Source: DATDRM01 sp035291705
GTDB taxonomy: Bacteria > Chloroflexota > Anaerolineae > Anaerolineales > UBA4823
Reading direction: 5' to 3'
Assembly (NCBI GenBank): GCA_035291705.1
Contig: DATDRM010000108.1
Coordinates: 1-7,945 of the forward strand
Length of the DNA: 7,945 nt
In this document: positions 1-6,007 of the stretch, piece by piece
How positions within the stretch are numbered: the first letter of the stretch is position 1
Layout of the letters: each line of letters starts with the position of its first letter
Program-made: the position numbers and the translations under genes
Notes under the pieces: model-generated
Seen by the model: only the letters and a program-made list of their open reading frames with translations
Databases searched by the model: none
Told to the model about the DNA's origin: nothing

Positions 1-572
1 ATGGTCAGTACGACGAAGTCGACCAGCTGCTGGCGGAGAAAGCTGCTGATCACCGCAGCGCCCCCCTCCACCATCAGGCTCTCTATCCCCAGCTCACACA
101 GGCGCGCCAGTAAACTCGGAAGATGCACCCTGCCGATTGGATCGGCAGGCATGGTCAGCAAGATGGCTCCAGCAGCTGTTAATGAATATGCCTTATTTCC
201 ATCAGCCCGGCTGGTCGTGGCAATCCAAGGGGATCGCTCACGCAGCAATTTGGCTCCCAGAGGAAACCGCAACTGGCTATCCAGGACAACCGGCTGGGGA
301 TCCTTCCCCTGCGCGTGACGGACAGTCAAGTGCGGATCGTCCGCCAGCACGGTGCCAATGCCAACCAGAATGGCATCGTGCACGGCGCGCAATTGGTGAG
401 TCAGCTGTGCCGATCCTGTGCCGCTGATCTGGAGGGGGAAACCCCGGCGCGCGGCAATGCTCCCGTCCAGGCTTTGGGCATAACTGAGCGTGACTACAGG
501 GCGCCCCGCCGCGCCTGGCAGTCTTTTGATTTCAGGAAGGATTTGGTCAATCAGCGCCATCGTGCGCGCCAT
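1..572 (-). CDS. RibD C-terminal-type pyrimidine reductase, stand-alone, 3' end cut by window
   Basis: NADPH-dependent reductase of the RibD C-terminal (dihydrofolate reductase-like) family, which in riboflavin synthesis reduces the ribosyl sugar of the pyrimidine intermediate made from GTP. The 190 visible residues run off the left edge. They show the family landmarks in order: SLDG (34-37), SGTGS (50-54), DAILVG (66-71) leading into GTVLADDP (73-80), LDS (97-99), and VEGG (168-171) followed by a VD pair (184-185). The domain is normally about 200-220 residues, so only the tail is missing. No cytidine-deaminase-like domain precedes it, unlike classical bifunctional RibD. I chose ATG 572 because AAGGG lies 5 bases upstream; ATG 560 is the alternative but has no well-placed ribosome site. 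The gene overlaps the end of ribA by 26 bases, implying translational coupling. The family is clear; the exact substrate (deaminated or not) is inference. Confidence 0.86.
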   Translation of the reverse strand, partial: MARTMALIDQILPEIKRLPGAAGRPVVTLSYAQSLDGSIAARRGFPLQISGTGSAQLTHQLRAVHDAILVGIGTVLADDPHLTVRHAQGKDPQPVVLDSQLRFPLGAKLLRERSPWIATTSRADGNKAYSLTAAGAILLTMPADPIGRVHLPSLLARLCELGIESLMVEGGAAVISSFLRQQLVDFVVLT

Positions 573-1203
573 TGCCACCCTTAACTCTCGCCATCGACAG
601 CGGTCCCAGGTTCAACAGGTGGTTCATGCGCTGGACTTTGGTGAAAAGGTAACCGGCATTTTCTGCAGTAATGGTCGCCTCCAGGGGTACACGCCGGATG
701 ACGGGTATGCCCAATTTGCGCAGGTGGACGATCTTCAGAGGGTTGTTGGTCAGCAATTTCACCGAGCGCGCTCCTAAATCTTCGAGAATGCGCGCGGCGA
801 TGGTGTAATCGCGCTCGTCGGCCTGGTGCCCCAAAGCCAGGTTAGCTTCGACAGTGTCATAACCCTGGTCCTGGAGATTATAGGCGCGCAATTTATCCAG
901 CAATCCGATCCCCCGTCCCTCCTGCCGCAGGTAAATCAGGATACCATCCCCGGCTCCGGCGATCATCTGCAGGGCATGCGTCAACTGTTCGCCGCAGTCG
1001 CAACGCTGCGAGCCCAACACATCCCCGGTGAAACATTCCGAATGTACCCGGACGAGGACATTCTCCTTGCCCTCCACATCACCCATCACCAGAGCCAGAT
1101 GCTCTTTGTCATCCCGATTGCTGTGATAGAGATACAGTTGGAACGTTCCTTCAGTGGTCGGGATGCGGGCGCGTACTTTCCTTTCAACCTCGTGTTTTTC
1201 CAT
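547..1203 (-). CDS. ribA: GTP cyclohydrolase II
   Basis: Opens the imidazole ring of GTP, releasing formate and pyrophosphate, to give the diaminopyrimidine that enters riboflavin synthesis; cytosolic and zinc-dependent. The 218-residue protein has the whole family signature. The zinc cysteines are C57 in HSECFTGD and C68 and C70 in RCDCG. RQEGRGIG lies at 93-100, Tyr108 in RAYNLQDQGYDTVEAN matches the catalytic Tyr105 of the E. coli enzyme, ADERDY holds Arg131, and LLTNNP lies at 150-155. Length is close to the 196 residues of E. coli RibA. There is no DHBP synthase (RibB) domain, so this is the monofunctional form. The ATG at 1203 has a GGGA 9 bases upstream; a TTG at 1218 would add five residues but lacks a well-placed ribosome site. 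It follows the small membrane gene by 39 bases and overlaps the RibD-type reductase, so the last two genes form a riboflavin pair. Confidence 0.96.
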   Translation of the reverse strand: MEKHEVERKVRARIPTTEGTFQLYLYHSNRDDKEHLALVMGDVEGKENVLVRVHSECFTGDVLGSQRCDCGEQLTHALQMIAGAGDGILIYLRQEGRGIGLLDKLRAYNLQDQGYDTVEANLALGHQADERDYTIAARILEDLGARSVKLLTNNPLKIVHLRKLGIPVIRRVPLEATITAENAGYLFTKVQRMNHLLNLGPLSMARVKGGNGAHDGAD

Positions 1204-1242
1204 GACGATTGATCCCAATGGATGGGCTTTTCATTCCTATAG

Positions 1243-1608
1243 TTAGCGTCTGTCCAGCCACAGGAGCACGACCAATGCAGCCTCGACGATTTTAGTAATA
1301 TACCCCAGTGATGCACCAGGCCCGGATTTTGTTCCCATGACCACCCAAGCCAGGATCGTCAGGATGGTAAAGCCTATGTAAACCCAGCGCACCAGTTTGC
1401 GATTGTTTTTGGCTACCGGGATCGGCAAGAAATATGCGGCCAGCAAGGCCAGGTAGCCCAACCCATTGAGCGTGAAGAGGGGATCGATACTGCCTTTGAT
1501 ATTAACCATTTGGATATTCAAAATAATCAGATGGACAGCAGCCGTCACCAAGGTCAGCAAGACAATTCCGATTTGGAGTGTTCCGAACTTCATTTGGTTT
1601 GCTTTCAT
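1243..1608 (-). CDS. small four-helix membrane protein, unknown function
   Basis: A 121-residue hydrophobic protein that I do not recognise. Four membrane helices are visible at about 10-32, 45-64, 72-92 and 100-118. Positive residues cluster in the loop before helix 3 (KNNRKLVR) and at the end (DRR), which suggests both termini lie on the cytoplasmic side. A His (residue 26) sits inside helix 1; no catalytic motif is evident. The reading frame stays open upstream to 1773, but the ATG at 1608 is preceded by AAGGAG at 8 bases, the best ribosome site in the window, and the upstream part is repeat DNA, so I take 1608 as the start. It lies 39 bases ahead of ribA and could be co-transcribed with it. 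A link to riboflavin transport is possible on position alone, but nothing in the protein supports it. Confidence 0.75.
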   Translation of the reverse strand: MKANQMKFGTLQIGIVLLTLVTAAVHLIILNIQMVNIKGSIDPLFTLNGLGYLALLAAYFLPIPVAKNNRKLVRWVYIGFTILTILAWVVMGTKSGPGASLGYITKIVEAALVVLLWLDRR

Positions 1609-1616
1609 CGTTTTTT

Positions 1617-1622
1617 CTCCTT
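1617..1622 (-). promoter_or_regulatory. strong ribosome binding site deciding the start at 1608
   Basis: Read on the minus strand this is AAGGAG in an A-rich tract, 8 bases before the ATG at 1608. It argues against the longer reading that would start at 1773 inside the repeat region. Confidence 0.75.
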
Positions 1623-1626
1623 TTTT

Positions 1627-1703
1627 GATTGGGACACGGATTACGCGGATTTCACTGATTTTTCTTTTACCAGTCATTTTGCGAGGCCCACGAAGTGCGA
1701 GCA
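1627..1703. repeat. degenerate intergenic repeats: tandem nonamers plus a dispersed-type element
   Basis: The 137-base gap 1609-1745 has no plausible gene. It carries two repeat-like parts. On the plus strand, three nonamers follow directly on one another: ACACGGATT (1634-1642), ACGCGGATT (1643-1651) and TCACTGATT (1652-1660). Next comes a GTCATTTTGCGAGG-like stretch (1673-1686) followed by GCCCACGAAGTGCGAGCAGC to 1706. From memory, motifs like CGGATTACGCGGATT and GTCATTGCGAGG recur between genes of several bacterial phyla, including Chloroflexota. That memory is not checked here. The nonamer arithmetic is read directly from the sequence; the dispersed nature is inference. Confidence 0.5.
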
Positions 1704-1745
1704 GCTTTTGCCAATTAAGCGTGAAAATAGAAGGACAGGTTAGAT

Positions 1746-2789
1746 TCAACGGGACAAAACCCCGCCCCACCACAGCCCCAAGGCCCCCAACCCGATGTCT
1801 CGCGCCCGGATCAGCAGGCTCAGACTTATGCCCACCACAGGGTTGAGCCCCAGGGCTTGCGTCGCCAGCACCTGGCCGGCTTCCAGGGTGCCCAAACCGG
1901 CCGGGATGGGCAGAAGGAAGGCGAGCCGGGCTGCGGTAAGCAGGACTATGATCTGAGGCAATGCAAGGCGCAACCCCAAAAAGTGCAAGGCTAAACCAAA
2001 CTCAAGAATAAGCGCAGCCCAGATCATGAAAGAAAGGAACAGCGCCTGAACGAGCGCCCAAGGGTGATCCTTGCAAAACTGCGCAATCTGACTCTCTGCA
2101 GAAAGCGCTATGGCTTGAGCCTGCGGAAGCCAGGATGATCTGGGGAAAGCGAGCGAAAACCGGGCAAACATGCGGGTGAAGGGCAACCGGCCATTCCAGA
2201 GAGCAATCAAGTAGCCGATCGGCAGGGCCAGCAGCCCAAGCGGCACGAACAACAACGCCAGGCTGGACGGGCGAGGGAACAATCCAGCAGCCATGATCGT
2301 CGCCACCCCTCCCAAGAGGAAGGTGAAATTGGCCAGCAGCTCCAGCATCTTATCCAGTGTGACGCTGGCGACTGCCGTCGTGGAGGGAACCCCTTGGCGG
2401 CGATGCAACAGGTAAACCTGGAGCGGTTCGCCCCCCAGCTGCGGGCCAGGGGTGAAGTAAGTGATCCCAAATCCTGCCAGTCGATAGCCGACCAGGGATA
2501 TATAGGAGCGGGCGTAACCCTGGGTACGCAGGATCAGCCACCAGCGACTGCTAAACAGCAGCAAGATGGCAGCATTGAGGCTGACCAGGATCAGGACAGA
2601 ATCCAGCTGCAAGCTGCCCAAGGTCGCCCAGACCTCGCGGGGGGGGATTTCCCTGAAAGACCACCACAAGACCACCGGCAAGGCCAACCAGAAAAGCAGC
2701 CAGAAAGGCCTCTTCCTGCGGGTGGCGAATGGCCGATCGCCTTGTGGATTAACTGGTTTAGAGCCCACGCTCCATGTCTTGGGCAGCAA
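1746..2789 (-). CDS. flippase-like membrane protein, LPG synthase TM family
   Basis: Multi-pass membrane protein of the lysylphosphatidylglycerol synthase transmembrane family (UPF0104, COG0392, PF03706), whose members include the flippase half of MprF and other lipid or glycolipid handling proteins. From the chosen start it has 347 residues and about eight helices. Family landmarks are TPGPQLGGEPLQVYLL (113-128), a LDKM segment near 145-148, and LPIPAGLGTLEAGQ (293-306), followed by RARD near the last helices. There is no soluble C-terminal aminoacyltransferase domain, so it is not a full MprF. The start is inferred. The frame is open to 2891 but would then overlap the upstream gene by 98 bases, while a TTG at 2789 lies 9 bases after GGAGG and 4 bases after the upstream stop. 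It is therefore tightly coupled to the CDP-alcohol transferase, and the two probably act on the same membrane lipid. The lipid is unknown. Confidence 0.85.
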   Translation of the reverse strand: MLPKTWSVGSKPVNPQGDRPFATRRKRPFWLLFWLALPVVLWWSFREIPPREVWATLGSLQLDSVLILVSLNAAILLLFSSRWWLILRTQGYARSYISLVGYRLAGFGITYFTPGPQLGGEPLQVYLLHRRQGVPSTTAVASVTLDKMLELLANFTFLLGGVATIMAAGLFPRPSSLALLFVPLGLLALPIGYLIALWNGRLPFTRMFARFSLAFPRSSWLPQAQAIALSAESQIAQFCKDHPWALVQALFLSFMIWAALILEFGLALHFLGLRLALPQIIVLLTAARLAFLLPIPAGLGTLEAGQVLATQALGLNPVVGISLSLLIRARDIGLGALGLWWGGVLSR

Positions 2790-2793
2790 GGGT

Positions 2794-4002
2794 TCAGGCC
2801 TCCCCAATTCGTTTGGCGATGATCCGCTTCTCGGGGGTCCACAAAGAAAAGGCGCCCGTTCCCAGGAAGAATAGCCCACACGCGGCGACAACCGCGAGGG
2901 AATCGGTCAGAGTAAGATTTGAATACTGTTGGTAGATCCCAAGGGAAAACAACACGGCTAAAGCAGCCACGCGCCCGGCAGCCCCGAAAGCCAGCAGAAT
3001 CGTCCCGACCAGCGCCAACAGGTGAGCCAGGGCGGTCCAGATACTGGCTGGATACCCCTCTATTCTTTGAGCCAGGCTGAGGGCGAAGAGAATGACAATG
3101 CTGGCGCGTAAAATGACTGGCGCCCAATCTGCGAGGAAGCGCCCTGGCCAGCGAACCGTCTCCAGAGCGTTGGAGGAAGATGTGATTCCTGAAACATCAG
3201 GCTCTGGGTGGGATCGATCTGCTCTGGTAATGAGTGACCCACTAATCGTCAGCCAATCCCAGGAGAAACCGATCAAAAAAGGTAAGGCAAACAGCGCGGC
3301 TGCAAGATAGGTCGCAGGCGGCGAAAAGATAGGCCACATGAGGACGGCAATCAGCCCCATCTGCGCGCCAGCAAAGGGGCGACGGGTGGATCTGGGTGCC
3401 AGTTCATAGACCGGCTTCCCCAACCGGCGCCGCAGCCAGATGCCAGCCAGGAAGAGATAACGCGCCAACCCAACGAGTAGATACCAGGCTGGCACTTGCC
3501 CGTACTGCACGACCAAAACCGAGGCGATCAAGACTCCCAGTCCATCCAGGCTCATATCCAGCCTCTCGCCCAATTGCGTCACCTGATTCGACCGGCGCGC
3601 CAGGTATCCATCGAACAGGTCGGCGGTGGCGGCCAGGGTGTAGATCAGGCCGGGAAGCCCGGCCAGCCTTCCCGGTGGAAGCGGGGAAAACAGGAAACCA
3701 GCCAAAGCCGCTAAAAGGATTCCACGTAAGAGGGTGAGGTTGTTGCCAGCCCCGAAATAGGGCAAGAGGCACTTTTCCTCAGGGCGGTGGTTAGCTGGCA
3801 GGCTCCGCCAAAGCACCCACATCAAGTACGCTGATAGACACAGCGCCAGGGCCAGCCAACGCAAGGCATAGCCTGGCTGCCAGGCGTTATAGATCCAGGC
3901 AGAGCCGGCTGCCACTATCAGGGTTAAGGACAAAGCCAGGCCAGCCCACCTGATGCGCAGGCTGGTGAGGGCAGAATCATGATCTAAAGATTGCGAGAGC
4001 AT
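2794..4002 (-). CDS. CDP-alcohol phosphatidyltransferase with extra C-terminal four-helix membrane domain
   Basis: Membrane enzyme that moves a phosphatidyl (or similar) group from a CDP-linked lipid to an alcohol, making a phospholipid headgroup. The catalytic signature D-x2-D-G-x2-A-R-x8-G-x3-D-x3-D is complete: D128, D131, G132, A135, R136, G145, D149, D153. The typical NNLTLLRG segment (87-94) precedes it. Two further helices lie before the domain (about 17-40 and 46-66) and several after it, to about 250. A polar linker (about 258-288) then leads to a second membrane block at 292-387 with about four helices, ending in GTGAFSLWTPEKR, which resembles DoxX-like four-helix proteins. At 402 residues the protein is about twice the usual 180-240 for the family. 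The start is ATG 4002, with only a weak CAGG upstream. The acceptor alcohol cannot be read from the sequence: phosphatidylglycerophosphate and inositol-phosphate types are both possible. Confidence 0.88.
   Translation of the reverse strand: MLSQSLDHDSALTSLRIRWAGLALSLTLIVAAGSAWIYNAWQPGYALRWLALALCLSAYLMWVLWRSLPANHRPEEKCLLPYFGAGNNLTLLRGILLAALAGFLFSPLPPGRLAGLPGLIYTLAATADLFDGYLARRSNQVTQLGERLDMSLDGLGVLIASVLVVQYGQVPAWYLLVGLARYLFLAGIWLRRRLGKPVYELAPRSTRRPFAGAQMGLIAVLMWPIFSPPATYLAAALFALPFLIGFSWDWLTISGSLITRADRSHPEPDVSGITSSSNALETVRWPGRFLADWAPVILRASIVILFALSLAQRIEGYPASIWTALAHLLALVGTILLAFGAAGRVAALAVLFSLGIYQQYSNLTLTDSLAVVAACGLFFLGTGAFSLWTPEKRIIAKRIGEA
2799..2805 (-). promoter_or_regulatory. ribosome binding site placing the flippase-like start at TTG 2789
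   Basis: Minus-strand GGGGAGG sits inside the last codons of the CDP-alcohol transferase gene. Nine bases separate it from TTG 2789, and the upstream TGA stop (2796-2794) falls in that spacer. This is a normal translational-coupling layout and is the reason to prefer TTG over the start at 2891. Confidence 0.6.
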
Positions 4003-4031
4003 GGCCTGGATTTTACCATCATCACCGAGAT

Positions 4032-4059
4032 ATTATGATAATGTTACGCAAAATTGGAA
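4032..4059 (-). promoter_or_regulatory. possible promoter before the CDP-alcohol transferase
   Basis: The 100-base gap 4003-4102 is clearly more AT-rich than its surroundings. On the minus strand a CATAAT (4037-4032) could serve as a -10 box, with TTCCAA (4059-4054) 16 bases upstream as a poor -35 box. It lies about 30 bases before ATG 4002. The -35 match is weak and an AT-rich stretch can yield such boxes by chance. Confidence 0.2.
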
Positions 4060-4102
4060 GATTTGGATTTGCCCCAGGTTTGTTACTGCAAATTTCCCGC
4101 TA

Positions 4103-5131
4103 CTATTTGAGCTTGAGCACGGCGATGACTCCCCGGTGATCAGAGACCCCATCAAAGCGCGCTAACCTGGCCGAGAGCGTGACCCAATCTGCGGAATGGA
4201 ACACGTAGTCAATCCGCACCAGCCAGGGTGGTACGTACCAGCTACCCAGGCGAGGGCGATCACTGCCGGGGATGGTGCTACCGGGAAAAGTATGGCCCAA
4301 CCCAAAGCTGGCCGGATGCCAGGCATCCTGTAATTCACTGGTCAGGATTCGATAGGATTTGCTGAGCGGCGCAGAATTGGCATCGCCGCCCATGATCGCC
4401 AGCCCTGAACTATGGGCAAGGTCCGCGAGCAGGCGCGCCTCCGCTTCCCGTAAACGGATACTGGCTTCGACGGCATCGGCAGGACCCAGGCTTGTTGTCG
4501 GGAACATGTGGAAATTGACTAGCTTCACCGCCTTGCCATTCCACAGCAACTCGAGTACCTGCGGCCCACCAACCCATCTTAAGGGCAATCGTTCGCCAGT
4601 TGGATGGATGGGATATTTACTGATCACGCCAATCCCGGTAGGATTATCCACTGGCTCAAGCACCTGGTAGGGATACTCCTCGCCCAACTCCGCCTCCAGC
4701 GCCTGGGCCAGGCCGCGATTGAGCTCCTGCAATAGGACGATGTCGGGTTCTTCGGCGCGAATGGTTTGCAGCACCGCTGTGTTAAATTGATGCCAGGCCA
4801 AAACATTATAAGTCATCACCGTTAGAGTGGGCTCCGTCGGCGATGAGCGGCTGAGGCGCGGCAAGAATGAGCCTCCCCAAAGCCAAAGGAAGGCAAGTAG
4901 GCCTAGGGAAAATCCGATCCACAAGTTGCGCTGCTTACAGAGCAGCGCTGTGATCAGGACCAGCGGTAAGGGGAAGAACAGGTAGACCGCCAGGTAGTTG
5001 GCCAGGGCGATGAAAACAAAACGATCACCGGTCAGCAGGAAAGCCATGAGCCAGACCAAGAGCAAAACCAGGTATGCCCAACTGGCAACGCGCATCCCAA
5101 AGCACAAGGCTTTCTTTAAGGTGGAATTCAT
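4103..5131 (-). CDS. membrane-anchored endonuclease/exonuclease/phosphatase (EEP) family protein
   Basis: Metal-dependent phosphodiesterase or phosphatase of the EEP fold (PF03372), which includes DNase I, exonuclease III, sphingomyelinases and inositol phosphatases. The 342-residue protein begins with about three membrane helices (roughly 14-34, 37-62 and 70-88). The catalytic domain follows with all key motifs: TYNVL with N109, LLQELN with E136, GIGVISKYPI (166-175), NFHMFP with H208, GGDANSAP with D250 and N252, RIDYVF with D308, and SDH (330-332). The active site therefore looks intact. The anchor implies action at the membrane, probably with the domain outside the cytoplasm, on lipid headgroups or extracellular nucleic acid. 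The substrate is not determinable here. ATG 5131 lacks a clear ribosome site. The gene lies 39 bases after the permease and 100 bases before the CDP-alcohol transferase. Confidence 0.88.
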   Translation of the reverse strand: MNSTLKKALCFGMRVASWAYLVLLLVWLMAFLLTGDRFVFIALANYLAVYLFFPLPLVLITALLCKQRNLWIGFSLGLLAFLWLWGGSFLPRLSRSSPTEPTLTVMTYNVLAWHQFNTAVLQTIRAEEPDIVLLQELNRGLAQALEAELGEEYPYQVLEPVDNPTGIGVISKYPIHPTGERLPLRWVGGPQVLELLWNGKAVKLVNFHMFPTTSLGPADAVEASIRLREAEARLLADLAHSSGLAIMGGDANSAPLSKSYRILTSELQDAWHPASFGLGHTFPGSTIPGSDRPRLGSWYVPPWLVRIDYVFHSADWVTLSARLARFDGVSDHRGVIAVLKLK

Positions 5132-5170
5132 GGAGTTTTGAAAGACTTTGGCTTGGGGAAGGGGACTGAG

Positions 5171-6007
5171 CTATAAATCCCTTCGGCTGAACTGCCAGAT
5201 CGCCAGGATCAATGCGACGATGGCATACACGACGGCGTAGCCAACCATCACCGGGCTGGGGACAGTTGGCGCTGAGAAAGGTGAAAAACCCAATGCCCTC
5301 ACCAGGGGAGACTCCATCTCGAAGGCTGCCCGTTTCCAGAGCGCCTCGCTCGGGATGATCAGGCTGGAGATGATCCCAATATTGACCGCTGTCTGATTCT
5401 GGATAAACGAGCCGATCTGCTCAATCCAGCCGCCCAAGAAGGCGATGCCGTAAAGCCCGAAGACCATCACCCCATTGGCGAGCGTGGAGAACATCGCGCC
5501 CCCAAAGAGAGAGACGCCCAGCAAAAGAACCCCATTGAGCCACATCAGCACGAACCCCTGCGAGGTATGAGGGGCGGAGTAGCCCGAGATCAAGTACACC
5601 AACCCGATCACGCCCCCGGCCATGAGCAGCAGGTAGAGGGTCAGCATACCGGTAAACCCTAACCATTTGCCCAGGACGATTTCCCAGCGGCGCAGTGGCT
5701 TGGACACCAACGTGTGGATCGTCCCGGAGGCGATTTCACCGGATAAGGTATCTACCGAGGTCAGGACAGCCATCATGACGGTGAGGAAGTTAACCACATA
5801 CAGCCCGGCCATCAGCAGAAAGTTGCGGATCTCATTGCGCTCCAACGGGCCCGGGCTACTACCAGAGCGGTTCAATTCTACATTGACATAGTGAAAGCCG
5901 AAGCCATAGATGGTTAAGAAAACTATCCCCAGGAGCAACGCCGCCAAGAGAATCTTGCGCCGGGCAGCCTCGCGAAAGGTGAGACGAGCTATGACCAGCG
6001 TTGTCAT
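5171..6007 (-). CDS. ABC-2 type transporter permease
   Basis: Membrane subunit of an ABC exporter, paired with the ATPase just upstream. The 278-residue protein has about six membrane helices: an N-terminal one (about 20-38), a group through 64-186 and a last one (about 250-273). A cytoplasmic segment LSGEIASGTIHTLVSKPLRR lies between helices 2 and 3; this is the typical motif of the NosY-like branch of ABC-2 permeases (COG1277), followed by EIVLGKWLG. The protein ends in a basic SRRDL tail. I chose ATG 6007, six bases after GGAGG; a GTG at 6010 would be only three bases from it. The ATG shares its A with the TGA stop of the ATPase (TGATG), so the two are translationally coupled. The cargo cannot be told from the sequence. 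Confidence 0.9.
   Translation of the reverse strand: MTTLVIARLTFREAARRKILLAALLLGIVFLTIYGFGFHYVNVELNRSGSSPGPLERNEIRNFLLMAGLYVVNFLTVMMAVLTSVDTLSGEIASGTIHTLVSKPLRRWEIVLGKWLGFTGMLTLYLLLMAGGVIGLVYLISGYSAPHTSQGFVLMWLNGVLLLGVSLFGGAMFSTLANGVMVFGLYGIAFLGGWIEQIGSFIQNQTAVNIGIISSLIIPSEALWKRAAFEMESPLVRALGFSPFSAPTVPSPVMVGYAVVYAIVALILAIWQFSRRDL

Noticed and set aside
1190..1235. Short ATG frame (about 17 codons) just ahead of and overlapping the ribA start, as a leader peptide
   Set aside because: AGGA lies directly against its ATG with no proper spacing, and the peptide shows no regulatory feature. No FMN riboswitch fits in the 39-base gap either.
1609..1773. N-terminal extension of the small membrane protein to a start at 1773
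   Set aside because: It would be encoded by repeat DNA and overlap the end of the flippase-like gene by 28 bases; the strong AAGGAG site points to ATG 1608.
2394..2822. Long open frames on the plus strand opposite the flippase-like gene and at 3396-3737, 6038-6487 and 7236-7745
   Set aside because: They lie wholly opposite genes with clear family motifs, have compositions typical of antisense frames in GC-rich DNA and lack ribosome sites or recognisable domains.
4067..4093. Inverted repeat ATTTGC/GCAAAT after the EEP gene as a terminator
   Set aside because: Only a 6-bp stem with a 15-base loop and no following T run; too weak to call.
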